The notes: generated by a model from the letters alone, not told the origin. DNA of 27,678 nucleotides from JBFJVZ01 sp041623895 (GCA_041623895.1 JBFJVZ010000043.1:1-27678), one strand, 5' to 3'; shown: positions 8,257-16,902, counted from the stretch's first letter. Numbers and translations are program-made.

Positions 8257-9212
8257 TGCGATGGGCTGACAGGCTGCGACGAACATCCTTGATCGCTAAG
8301 GGCACAGCGCGGATCGTGTTGTTTCATCGGGTGGCCCCGCCAACGTCGCTGGCGATCGAACCAGCCACCGCGCTGACGCCCGCATTGTTTCGCAACGTGA
8401 TCAGCGAGATCGCGGAAAATCACACACCGTTGTCATTGCAGGCACTGCACTCGCGATTGCGCGGGGGGGAGAGCGTGGAAGGTTGCGTGGTGGTGACGTT
8501 TGATGACGGATTCGCGGACAATCTGCACACGGCGCTGCCAATCTTGGAGGAATTTCAGGTACCGGCGACCATCTATGTCACCAGTGGATTCATTGCCCGA
8601 GACGTGCAGCTAATGGAATACGAGTTAGCCCAAATTGTGGCCACGTCCGCAATCCTTGAATTTGCACAGCGGACTTGGAAAATCGAATCGCCGGCGGAAA
8701 AGAAAGCATGTTACGATTCGATCCGTCAGCAACTCAAACCCGCTTCCCAGGCAACACGTAGCGAATCAATCCAACGGCTCTGGCAGGAATCCGGTCGTCA
8801 ACGTTCCGATCGTCAGGGACTCGATCGACAACCGGCGCCGCCGCAGTTCGAGTTGCTGACGGTCGATCAGCTTCGCCAGTTGGATGCATCGGAATTGATC
8901 ACGATCGGCGCCCACACGCACGCTCATTTGGTTTTGACAGCCGTATCGCCTGAGCAAGCCAAACACGATATCGCCAGCGGCAAACAGTGGCTGGAGACAC
9001 AACTGAGGCACCCCGTGTTGGATTTTGCTTACCCGTATGGGGCGTTTGACGCGAACATCCAAAAGTGCGTTCGCGGCTTGGGATTTCGCACTGCGGTGAC
9101 CACGGTTCGCGAGCCGCTGAGCGGGAACTGCGATGTACTGGCACTGCCCCGTATTGAGGTCAATGCGCAACGGGCACAGTCGACGGAATTCCTTTCAGGG
9201 CTCCCTGGGTGA
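8256..9212 (+). CDS. Polysaccharide deacetylase (NodB homology domain)
   Basis: A carbohydrate esterase family 4 type protein of 318 residues that would remove N- or O-acetyl groups from a glycan. Motif 1 is TFDDG (81-85, catalytic base Asp and metal-ligand Asp), the His-rich metal site is HTHAH (220-224), and FAYPYG (257-262) matches motif 3. A long, poorly conserved insertion of about 100 residues separates motifs 1 and 2. No signal peptide is evident, and the N-terminus MRWADRLRR is basic, so a cytoplasmic or membrane-associated role on glycan intermediates is possible. The ATG at 8256 sits in a TGATG overlap with the methyltransferase stop and is preferred to the TTG one codon earlier. 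Free amines produced by deacetylation could be acceptors for N-sulfation by the neighbouring sulfotransferase. That link is inference. Confidence 0.9.
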   Translation: MRWADRLRRTSLIAKGTARIVLFHRVAPPTSLAIEPATALTPALFRNVISEIAENHTPLSLQALHSRLRGGESVEGCVVVTFDDGFADNLHTALPILEEFQVPATIYVTSGFIARDVQLMEYELAQIVATSAILEFAQRTWKIESPAEKKACYDSIRQQLKPASQATRSESIQRLWQESGRQRSDRQGLDRQPAPPQFELLTVDQLRQLDASELITIGAHTHAHLVLTAVSPEQAKHDIASGKQWLETQLRHPVLDFAYPYGAFDANIQKCVRGLGFRTAVTTVREPLSGNCDVLALPRIEVNAQRAQSTEFLSGLPG

Positions 9213-10129
9213 TGAGAGTACTTGTTGGAACCTTGTATTGCGGAGAGAACGAATTCGATGAGTGTGTCGAATCGTTGCAGACGCAGACTCACCAGGCTTG
9301 GGAGCAGATCGTGGTGCGCGATTTGCCCAACAAGCTGGCTCACCAGACGCTTTATGAAACCTTCATGAGTCGCGCCGCCGAGTTTGACTTGTTCATGAAG
9401 TTAGATGCGGACATGGTGCTGGAGGATCCGCGGATGCTGGACCGCATCGAGGCATATTTTCAGCAGCATCCCCAGTTGGACGGGATCACGATCCATGTGC
9501 ATGATTTCTTTTCTGATTCGTTGATTCATGGTCTGCATGTTTATCGCAGCAGTGTCCGCTGGCCGCGCCGCGAGGAAAGATTGTTTGTCGATACCCCACC
9601 GGTGAGTCCAGAAAAGTTCCGCATCGGCGTCAAAGAACTTGCGCCGGTGGCGAGTCACTGCAAGAATCCGACTCCATTTTTTGCTTTCCACTATGGAGTC
9701 CATCGCGGACTGAAGGCTCGACAAGCGACGGGTTCGACGGCGGCCTACTACTTGCAGACGATCGAGCAGGTCTGGAAGAACTTTCAGAGCCGCAAGGATC
9801 ACCGTTTGGGTCTGGCGGTGTTGGGTGCGGAGATGGGGCTGGATGGGGAATTCGGAGTCGACGACTTGGATTTCGAGAACCAACATCCACGTGAAGTCTG
9901 CGTTCGTTACGAAGGCATGTCGGCCGACGAGTTAAGGGGCGAGATCTCAAAACTTCGTTCGCTGCCGAGGACCAAGATTCCGCAGCGACATTGGCGGATT
10001 CTCAAGTATCGTGTCAGCCAATCGATCCAGGCAGCGCTCAGCGGGATCCGTCCGGCCCTGGTTCAATGCATACCGAAGAAGCTGAGGCGGATGTTGGCCA
10101 GTTCAGCGGGAGGGCGAAGCTCGCGCTAG
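9212..10129 (+). CDS. Glycosyltransferase (GT-A fold, GT2-like)
   Basis: A 305-residue protein with a short GT-A N-terminus (MRVLVGTLYCGENEFDECVE) and a metal-binding DAD at residues 65-67 in MKLDADMVLED. This places it near family 2 glycosyltransferases that act on surface glycans. The second half has no motif I recognise, and the C-terminus is basic. The ATG at 9212 overlaps the deacetylase stop (TGATG), so the two are translationally coupled. It is the last gene of the rightward operon. The last seven or so residues (AGGRSSR) and part of the stop codon are encoded by a copy of the dispersed repeat at 10108-10127, so the native C-terminus was probably replaced or extended by repeat insertion. 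Confidence 0.82.
   Translation: MRVLVGTLYCGENEFDECVESLQTQTHQAWEQIVVRDLPNKLAHQTLYETFMSRAAEFDLFMKLDADMVLEDPRMLDRIEAYFQQHPQLDGITIHVHDFFSDSLIHGLHVYRSSVRWPRREERLFVDTPPVSPEKFRIGVKELAPVASHCKNPTPFFAFHYGVHRGLKARQATGSTAAYYLQTIEQVWKNFQSRKDHRLGLAVLGAEMGLDGEFGVDDLDFENQHPREVCVRYEGMSADELRGEISKLRSLPRTKIPQRHWRILKYRVSQSIQAALSGIRPALVQCIPKKLRRMLASSAGGRSSR
10108..10127 (+). repeat. Dispersed repeat half-element inside the end of a coding region
   Basis: GGGAGGGCGAAGCTCGCGCT matches the copy at 4159-4178 in 19 of 20 positions. It encodes the last residues of the glycosyltransferase and runs into its TAG stop (10127-10129). It lacks the second arm found at 4200-4222, so it is a half-element. Confidence 0.65.
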
Positions 10130-10157
10130 AGCATTTCTATCATTGATTTGGGTTCAT

Positions 10158-10213
10158 TCGTAGGCCAGGACTTGTCCTGGCAATAAGGCGCCGGGACAAG
10201 TCCTGGCCTACGA
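10158..10213. terminator. Perfect 20-bp inverted repeat between convergent operons; likely bidirectional terminator and repeat element
   Basis: Left arm 10158-10177 and right arm 10194-10213 are perfect reverse complements of 20 bases, with a 16-base loop. Each arm contains a smaller inverted repeat (for example CCAGGAC-TT-GTCCTGG), so the DNA could also form two short hairpins. It lies in the 93-base gap where the rightward glycan operon and the leftward kinase operon converge, which fits transcription termination in both directions. There is no strong T-tract, so a role in rho-independent termination is uncertain. I remember near-identical palindromes in many Pirellulales intergenic regions, so it is probably also a dispersed repeat. 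Confidence 0.7.
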
Positions 10214-10222
10214 GATATCTGA

Positions 10223-13200
10223 CTACGTCGTGATTGATTTTGCTTGGGTGATGATTGGGATGACTGCTTCGCAGGGCTCGAATTGTTCGACCAAAGTGCT
10301 GATTCGCTCGGCGAGTGCGTGTTTGTCCGGACCGGGATCCGTCCAACCATGCAAGTCTAACAGTACGGTGAGTTCCCAGCTGATCGAATCGTGGCGACGG
10401 GCGATGTCGACGGCTGTTTCGGCGTGCTGAATCGCCTGGTCTCGATTTCCGTGCGCGTCCGCTAACTGCGCCCGCAGCCGCCACAATTCCGGCTCGTGAA
10501 AATGCTCGGCGGATTTTTCAACCGCAGCCAGTGCCTGATCCAAAGACGCTGCGGCCTGGTCCAGGTCGCCGAGTTTTAGCTGTGCGGAAGCCATGAAGCC
10601 GAGATACTGAGGCGCCGCCAACTCGGCTCCGGTCGCCTGATAGCGATCAAGCCCCTCGATCAATCCTGCGCGGGCTTCGCGTTCGCGATCGAGCCAGATC
10701 AATCCACCGGCGCGGAACAGCATGCCGGTCGTTTCCCAGAAAAAGAACGCCTGATCGCGGGAGACTTGGATCTGCCGATCACTGCATTCTACGGCCTCTG
10801 CGCCGCGCCGCATTGCGGTGTTTAACCAACCGAAATGATGGAGTGCAAAGGCGACGCTAAAGGGATGATCCAGGCTTTCGGCCAGCTCCAGCGCTTGTTG
10901 CATCCGAGTCAGCGCGGCAGCAGGTTGGCCAAGGTACCAGTGGCACAGCGCCATGTAACACAGGTGAGCAACGCCGGCATGCTGGCCCGTGCGGCTGGTA
11001 TGCAGCAGCGTTCTTTCCGGCTCAAAGAGCTCCCAACCTTGTTGGCATGACTGCAGCGATTGCTGAAAATCGCCATGGTAGAACTGCGCGATGCCCTGGA
11101 TAAACAGGGCTTCCATCAACGCTCCCGCGTCGTTCATCTCGCGAGCCATCTTCATCATCCGCGCGCCGATTTCCAAAGAGACTTCGATTTCGTCGCGAAC
11201 GATTCGCCAAGACGCCATTGCCCAGTTGGCGTGCAATTGTCCCATCGGGTCATTGAGTTCTTGGCACAGATGCATGCGTCGTTCGTAAATGTCGCCCAAT
11301 TCCGGCGCCGCGTATCCTTTAATCGATAGCGTCGCGATCCCCAGAGGCACGTTCATCTGGTATTCAAGCTTGTCGCTTTGCTGGGATGCCGGGATAGATT
11401 GCAGTGTCAGCAGACCTTGTTGCAGATGATTGACGGCTTCGACAAAGGCACCGTGCTGGGTCGCCATCTCGCCGGCGGTGGCCCACAGTGGCGCGGCCTT
11501 GAGATTCTGGCCGGCTTCGGTGTGATGATGTGCCAGCAGCTCAGGCCTTTCTTTGACCGTCTCGGGGAAATCCTTTTCAAAGGCCTCGGCAATTCGCTGG
11601 TGCATCTGGCGTCGCTGGCGCCGCAACATCGAGTCGTACGCGGCATCTTGAATCAAGGCATGTTTGAAGAGGTAACTGCTGTGAGGTGGTTTGCCGCGGC
11701 GGAACAGCAACTGCGACTCGACTAGTTTCTCCAATTCAGCGTTGAGCACGGTCTCGGGGAATTCGGAGGCAGCTGCAATCAGTTCATGCGTGAACTCGCG
11801 GCCCAGTGTTGCGGCAAGTCGCACCACGTTGGGGTCACCGCCAAGCCGATCCAGCCGCGCCATCAGTAATCCTTGCAGAGTTGCCGGAATCGCTGTGCTC
11901 GCCGACCGGCTGCCGATCGTCGAATCGGGAAAATGATCGACGGTGTCGAACATCGAATCCGCAGATTCGATCAACATGTTTGCATATTCTTCGACGAACA
12001 GGGGAACACCGTCGGTGCGATCGGCGATGCGATCGATCAGGCCGCGCGGTACGGTTCCTGCTTCGACCTTGGACTCAAGAATCTGCGACACCTGTCGGCG
12101 TGTTAGACGATTCAGTGCGATTTGTGTTTGATGTGCACGACTCGTCCACGGTGTTTCAAATTCTGGTCGAAACGTGACCACGCACAAATACGGATCGTTG
12201 ATCGGCCCGTCAGCAATGCGATGCACAAAGTCCAGCGTTGAGGGATCGACCCAATGCAAATCTTCGACGACAAACAAGATCGGGCGTTGGCTGGACAATG
12301 CACTCAACCATTGGTGCAGGTATTCCAGCGTCAGTTCCTTTTGCTTTTGCGAAGAAACCGTGGCTGCAGGAAAATCCGGATCCTCAGGTAAGGACAACAA
12401 GTCACAAAAGATCGGCAGCGCGTGGGCGAGATCGATCCCCAATGTCTCGAGATGATCCTTCAATCGGCGAAGTTTCTCCGCATCCGTCTGCGCACGCTCA
12501 AGCTTGAGTACTTTTTGCAGCGCCTCGATCGCTGGATGGAATGCGCTGCCGGTGTGGTACGGCGAGCAGGTCCATTCCACGATGGGAGGGTCGGGAGTGT
12601 CACAGGTGTCCTGCACATGTTGTTTAAGAACTTGAACCAATCGCGATTTTCCAAGTCCGGCTTCGCCAATCAGCGCGACCAGTTGGCCGAAGCCTTCGCC
12701 GACAAGCTCCCAGCGATCTTGCAGCATGCTGACTTCCTGATCGCGACCCACCAAGGGCGTGTATTGAATTCCCTCGGCCGCCGACGAATCTTCGTCTTCT
12801 GAAATACTGTCGACGACGCGGAGCAAGCTGAGCGAATTTTCACCCGGCATGCCACACGATGAATGGAGGTCTTCGCAGTGGAAATAGTGCTTGATCAAGC
12901 GATAGGTGGCTTCGCTGACCACCACATCGCCCGGTTGAGTTTCCCGGTCGATTTTCGTGACCAGCTTGAGCGAATCACCGACTAACGACTGTGCGTTCGG
13001 CCCGCCAACGATGACGATTCCGCTATGGATTGAGGTCCAGACCCGTAATTTGAGTTGCAGCCGGGAGGCAAAGTCCGCCGAAATGTTTGTCAGCGCTTGC
13101 TGGATTGCCAGGCCGGCATGTACGGCGCGACGTGGTGCGTCTTCGTAGCTGAGCGGATAGCCGAAACAGACCAACAGATCTTGACTGCTGGTGGGCAGTT

Positions 13201-14329
13201 GACTGCCGCCAAATCTATCGATGTGTTTCTGGCATTCCTGCTGGAAGCGTTCAATCGCTTCGATCTGGTCCTCCGGATCAAATTCTGCGGTCTCGCCGTC
13301 GGTCCCACGAACATCGGCGGTGATCGAAAGCAGCGTCACCTGGCGGCGACCGGCAAGGGGAGCGGCTGAGCCAGCCGAAGCCGATAGGTGACCGTCTTCA
13401 CGGCTTTCGGGCGGTTCAACGACGGGCGTGCTTCTGGTGCTGGTTCCAGCGTCCTCTTGTGCGGCCAGGATCGCCCGGATTTTCTCCGCCATGTCCGCGG
13501 CGGTGGTGAATCGCTTGTTGATGGTTTTCGACATCGCGCGATAACAAACACGCTCCAACGCAGCGGGGATTTCCGGTTTAATTTGCCGCGGAGGCTGTGG
13601 TTCATCGCGCAAGATCTGCCGCCGCAATTCCTGTTTGTCGGTGGACCGAAACGGGGCGGAACCGGTCAGCATCCGATACAGGATGACACCGAGTGCATAG
13701 ATATCGGTGCGGCCGTCAATGCGATGGGCCAGACCTTCGATTTGCTCCGGAGCCATGTATCGCAGTGTCCCGCGGACATTACCGATTTCCTCGCCCGAGT
13801 GATGGTCGGCAAGCGCCAATCCGAAATCGAACAATACGGGACCGCGGTCATCGGTCAGGATAATGTTGCCGGGTTTGACATCGCGATGGATGACTTTGCG
13901 AGCATGGGCATGAGCCAAGGCATCGGCGGCTTTGGCGACGATGTCGGCGGATTCGCGCCATGTCGGCGTCGCCGCGATCAGCCAATCATAAAGAGTGACG
14001 CCTTCCAGCAACTCGGTGACGATGTAAAAGTCATCGTCTCCGCTGCCGACATCGAACACGGAGACGATGCCGTCGTGCCGCAGCTTGGCCAGATTTTGTG
14101 CTTCGCTTCGATAACGCTGGATGTCTTGTGGCGATTTGCGGCCGACGACGGGAACTTTGATCGCGACTTCGCGCTGCAATTGGCTGTCATAGCCCTTGTA
14201 CACAGCGCCAAAACCACCGCGACCTAAGTAACCGGTAACTTCATAGCGCCCAAACCACTTTGGCGTCTCGACTTGTTCGTCGGACGAGTTTCTTTCCGTG
14301 ACATCAGAGTTTGGATTCGAGCTTGTCAT
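10223..14329 (-). CDS. Ser/Thr protein kinase fused to a degenerate class III cyclase domain, AAA ATPase and TPR region
   Basis: A 1368-residue signalling protein resembling the TOMM-type kinase/cyclase fusion family. Numbering from the ATG at 14329: the kinase domain covers about 28-290, with Gly loop GRGGFG (36-41), VAIK lysine 58, HRD (148-150), DFG (168-170) and APE (193-195), so it should be active. A nucleotide-cyclase-like domain (about 328-505) has lost both metal aspartates (GDG is replaced by SQD) and the transition-state Asn/Arg pair. The AAA/STAND ATPase has Walker A GEAGLGKS (555-562) and Walker B ILFVVED (684-690). The rest (to 1368) is helical, with TPR-like repeats for partner binding. 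No transmembrane helix is seen, so it is probably cytoplasmic. The start overlaps the upstream cytochrome gene by 26 bases. A TTG at 14359 is a less likely start. Confidence 0.93.
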   Translation of the reverse strand: MTSSNPNSDVTERNSSDEQVETPKWFGRYEVTGYLGRGGFGAVYKGYDSQLQREVAIKVPVVGRKSPQDIQRYRSEAQNLAKLRHDGIVSVFDVGSGDDDFYIVTELLEGVTLYDWLIAATPTWRESADIVAKAADALAHAHARKVIHRDVKPGNIILTDDRGPVLFDFGLALADHHSGEEIGNVRGTLRYMAPEQIEGLAHRIDGRTDIYALGVILYRMLTGSAPFRSTDKQELRRQILRDEPQPPRQIKPEIPAALERVCYRAMSKTINKRFTTAADMAEKIRAILAAQEDAGTSTRSTPVVEPPESREDGHLSASAGSAAPLAGRRQVTLLSITADVRGTDGETAEFDPEDQIEAIERFQQECQKHIDRFGGSQLPTSSQDLLVCFGYPLSYEDAPRRAVHAGLAIQQALTNISADFASRLQLKLRVWTSIHSGIVIVGGPNAQSLVGDSLKLVTKIDRETQPGDVVVSEATYRLIKHYFHCEDLHSSCGMPGENSLSLLRVVDSISEDEDSSAAEGIQYTPLVGRDQEVSMLQDRWELVGEGFGQLVALIGEAGLGKSRLVQVLKQHVQDTCDTPDPPIVEWTCSPYHTGSAFHPAIEALQKVLKLERAQTDAEKLRRLKDHLETLGIDLAHALPIFCDLLSLPEDPDFPAATVSSQKQKELTLEYLHQWLSALSSQRPILFVVEDLHWVDPSTLDFVHRIADGPINDPYLCVVTFRPEFETPWTSRAHQTQIALNRLTRRQVSQILESKVEAGTVPRGLIDRIADRTDGVPLFVEEYANMLIESADSMFDTVDHFPDSTIGSRSASTAIPATLQGLLMARLDRLGGDPNVVRLAATLGREFTHELIAAASEFPETVLNAELEKLVESQLLFRRGKPPHSSYLFKHALIQDAAYDSMLRRQRRQMHQRIAEAFEKDFPETVKERPELLAHHHTEAGQNLKAAPLWATAGEMATQHGAFVEAVNHLQQGLLTLQSIPASQQSDKLEYQMNVPLGIATLSIKGYAAPELGDIYERRMHLCQELNDPMGQLHANWAMASWRIVRDEIEVSLEIGARMMKMAREMNDAGALMEALFIQGIAQFYHGDFQQSLQSCQQGWELFEPERTLLHTSRTGQHAGVAHLCYMALCHWYLGQPAAALTRMQQALELAESLDHPFSVAFALHHFGWLNTAMRRGAEAVECSDRQIQVSRDQAFFFWETTGMLFRAGGLIWLDREREARAGLIEGLDRYQATGAELAAPQYLGFMASAQLKLGDLDQAAASLDQALAAVEKSAEHFHEPELWRLRAQLADAHGNRDQAIQHAETAVDIARRHDSISWELTVLLDLHGWTDPGPDKHALAERISTLVEQFEPCEAVIPIITQAKSITT

Positions 14330-16214
14330 CCGACTGAGGCGGTATTCCGGCTGGCCCAAGGCTCTTCAGGTACTCGATGATTTGCAAGCGCTCTTCAACG
14401 CTAAGCTTTGGACCGATTACCCCATTGCCAATGGGTTTGGCGTCAAACACGTGCCCCGTGTTCAGGTTTCCTGGAACACGCGTATCGTAGCGAAATGCAC
14501 CCCGCATGCGAATGTTTTTGTACCCCAAATGTTGGGGGTCGTATTGTCGCGTGCCAACATAAAAGGAATCTTCCCGTTCCTCTGCAGGCGATAGCAGCTG
14601 ATAAATCGTCCTGATCGATCCATTGTGAAGGTAGGGCGGAGAGGCCCAAATTCCATTCAGCGGTCGAGGGCGGTATTCCAGAGGGCTGAGAGCAGCGGGA
14701 TTACGATTCCCGCTATAAAGTTCACGCTGTTCTGGCGAAAAACCCTGTTTGTCGTAGTACCGCTGGGAGATCGCCACGGTCAGCTTCTGCAAGGCCACAC
14801 CGACGGGAAGGGTCGTTTCGGGGTGCTCCCGTTTCGCCGTTTTCCCGGCCGATTTGTGCCAGTCGGCACCACCCCAGTCGGTATCTTTCCAGAGCCCGCT
14901 GGTCAGGGAGGGCAGCACCGTTTTGCCAGTGTTGACGTAGCGGCTGAAGAAATTGGTAGCCTGTCCTGGGTCGGTGCCGACAATGCCCAGATTTACGCCT
15001 TCCAGATCCAAATAGTGTTCCAATTTCGCGGGCGGAGCAAAGCCGCCGGTCATCGACGGATCGTTGTTGGCGATCCAGTACTTGTCTTCCCAGATCTCGT
15101 CGCTCTCCAGCGGTGGTAAATGGCACTTTTGGCAAAGCCTGCGATACAGTTGTGCGCCCTTGGCAGCTTTTCCAATTTGAATTTCGCCGAAGACGGACGC
15201 CGGCCACTGCGGCGATTGCAGGCCTTGCAGTCTTTGCCTGCCGGAGAGCAGATTCTCGATCCTATGCAGACCGTCGACATCGACGGTCGAATCCAGGAAC
15301 CGCTCGGAATCCGGATTTAGATTAACCAGAGCGCGGACGCCCAGTGCCTCGCCAATATTTCGCACCATCGGCTGCTCGATCGACCCGTTGTACTGAGTCC
15401 AATCAAACCAGGGTGTATCCCAGATGGGAGGAAACCGCACGGGGGCATCGCCAACCCGCAGATTGTCGTCATCCAGTTCGGTGCCGAAGACAAAGTTTCC
15501 GATCTTGGCCAATGCGTCGGTGCGACCGAAGCCACCATCGTGGCCGTCGTACAGATGCCGCTTCATCGTCGCCATTTTTTCTTGCTTGCCAAGTTCATAG
15601 GCCTCGGTGACTTCGGCCTTGAGTTCATGCTTGGCGTCGCCGCTGTACTCTTCACCCAGGACTCGGCGGGCAAAACGATCGAAACGGCCGGGCGTCTTCA
15701 ACGTCAGCATCAAGGCGGCGCCCAAGGCGTCCTGAAACGCGGTTACATCGATCAGTGCTGTTGCCCCTTCGATGCGGACGGCGTGGTCTTGATAGTGCAG
15801 TTGACCGGTGTGACAGGCGGCACAGGTCAGTCCCACGACCGTTTGCTTGCTGCCGTCGTCAGGCATGGTGACTTCGGCCACGGCAAAGCCGACGGGCAGT
15901 CCTCGTGGATTCCACTTGGACTTTTCATCCGGCAGAAAGCCGAACCGCGCCAGGTATTCGTTGTCGCGAAACAGGTTGACCCTGCCAAAGAACTTGACTT
16001 CCGGCTGTTCCAGCGCGTCAAACCAATCGGCTTTCATCATCACGGTGCCTTGGGAGGCGTGATAATACTGTTGTCGCTGATCCTTGGTCCAATTCTGATC
16101 AAGGTGCTTTACCGTCAAGCCGACGGTCTGCGGCGCGGGCATGTCGACGCAACCGGTCACCACTGACAGCAGTACGATCAGTGTGCCGGGAAATAAAACA
16201 GCTGCTTGTCTCAC
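14304..16214 (-). CDS. Di-haem c-type cytochrome lipoprotein, RoxA-like / cytochrome c peroxidase-like
   Basis: An exported redox protein of 636 residues. It begins with a lipoprotein signal peptide ending in VVTGC (Cys22), so it is probably lipid-anchored on the periplasmic side. Two haem-attachment motifs are visible, CAACH (131-135) and CQKCH (361-365). Conserved blocks such as WDTPWFDWTQYNGSI (265-279) and RNIGEALGV (285-293) match the RoxA-like di-haem family, which includes rubber oxygenase and planctomycete proteins usually named di-haem cytochrome c peroxidase. The substrate cannot be predicted. The start is GTG at 16214, 10 bases after the stop of the small membrane protein. It shares an operon with that protein and with the kinase, which overlaps its 3' end by 26 bases. 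Confidence 0.9.
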   Translation of the reverse strand: MRQAAVLFPGTLIVLLSVVTGCVDMPAPQTVGLTVKHLDQNWTKDQRQQYYHASQGTVMMKADWFDALEQPEVKFFGRVNLFRDNEYLARFGFLPDEKSKWNPRGLPVGFAVAEVTMPDDGSKQTVVGLTCAACHTGQLHYQDHAVRIEGATALIDVTAFQDALGAALMLTLKTPGRFDRFARRVLGEEYSGDAKHELKAEVTEAYELGKQEKMATMKRHLYDGHDGGFGRTDALAKIGNFVFGTELDDDNLRVGDAPVRFPPIWDTPWFDWTQYNGSIEQPMVRNIGEALGVRALVNLNPDSERFLDSTVDVDGLHRIENLLSGRQRLQGLQSPQWPASVFGEIQIGKAAKGAQLYRRLCQKCHLPPLESDEIWEDKYWIANNDPSMTGGFAPPAKLEHYLDLEGVNLGIVGTDPGQATNFFSRYVNTGKTVLPSLTSGLWKDTDWGGADWHKSAGKTAKREHPETTLPVGVALQKLTVAISQRYYDKQGFSPEQRELYSGNRNPAALSPLEYRPRPLNGIWASPPYLHNGSIRTIYQLLSPAEEREDSFYVGTRQYDPQHLGYKNIRMRGAFRYDTRVPGNLNTGHVFDAKPIGNGVIGPKLSVEERLQIIEYLKSLGPAGIPPQSDDKLESKL

Positions 16215-16224
16215 GGTGTCGAAC

Positions 16225-16902
16225 CTAAGCTTGGGGAATGGGCAAGGGAGTCAAGCCGGATGTTCCGGCATCTGATGTTTCTGGCGGCGGGCTCTCGCCA
16301 CCTTTACCTTTTTCTTTGGCCTGAAGTTTGTGTTTGATCGCGTTGCCTTGCACCACATGTTCGATCGTCAGTCCCAACAAGATCATGGCGCCGCCCAATT
16401 GCGGCTGGCCGTTGCGGACCAAGTACAGCCAAAAGATACCGCCAAATGCTTCCAACACCGTGATGAAGGTCGCGTCCCATGAAAACACGTATTTCCACAT
16501 GCTGGTTTTGGACAACAGCCCAAGCTCCATGCTGTGCTCGAGTTGTTCACCGATGAAGACAACAGCAAACGCCGGCCAAAAGCCGATGTAGTCGTAAGTC
16601 CAAACGAAGAGAACCCAGACCGTGATTTCACTCAGGCAGATCAGGAACAAGCCGAGCGCTTTCTTCCACAAGGGTTTCTTTTTCGCAGCGATGCCAACAT
16701 CGTCGCCGAAATTCACCTTGACCCAGTACAGCACGGCGACGCGTTCTACCAGAAAACCAGTCCACAACAGAAACGTTGCTAATGCGTATTGCTGTAGGTC
16801 AAAAAAATACAGCCAAAAATAGAGTGCGATGAATTCGCCGCCGGTCGCAATGATGAACGGAAGACGCTCTTTCGCGAATTGGCCTAAACTTTTATCAGCC
16901 AC
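16225..16902 (-). CDS. Small polytopic membrane protein of unknown function
   Basis: A protein of 225 residues with five or six hydrophobic segments and conserved-looking charged residues within or beside them (GEFIALYFWLYFF, VVFIGEQLEHSMELG, LTIEHVVQGNAIKHKLQ). The Glu/His pairs in GEQLEHSME and TIEHVVQGN could bind haem or metal, but this is speculation. The tail from about residue 190 is a charged, Pro-rich cytoplasmic stretch. The GTG at 16902 is preferred over the TTG at 16917 because GGGAG lies 8 bases before it on the coding strand. It is the first gene of an operon with the RoxA-like cytochrome and the kinase, so a role as a membrane partner of the cytochrome is plausible. I do not recognise the family. 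Confidence 0.8.
   Translation of the reverse strand: MADKSLGQFAKERLPFIIATGGEFIALYFWLYFFDLQQYALATFLLWTGFLVERVAVLYWVKVNFGDDVGIAAKKKPLWKKALGLFLICLSEITVWVLFVWTYDYIGFWPAFAVVFIGEQLEHSMELGLLSKTSMWKYVFSWDATFITVLEAFGGIFWLYLVRNGQPQLGGAMILLGLTIEHVVQGNAIKHKLQAKEKGKGGESPPPETSDAGTSGLTPLPIPQA

Noticed and set aside
13388..14227. Plus-strand open frame of 279 codons opposite the kinase domain
   Set aside because: The minus strand has Gly loop, VAIK, HRD, DFG and APE motifs in order, so the plus frame is a shadow.
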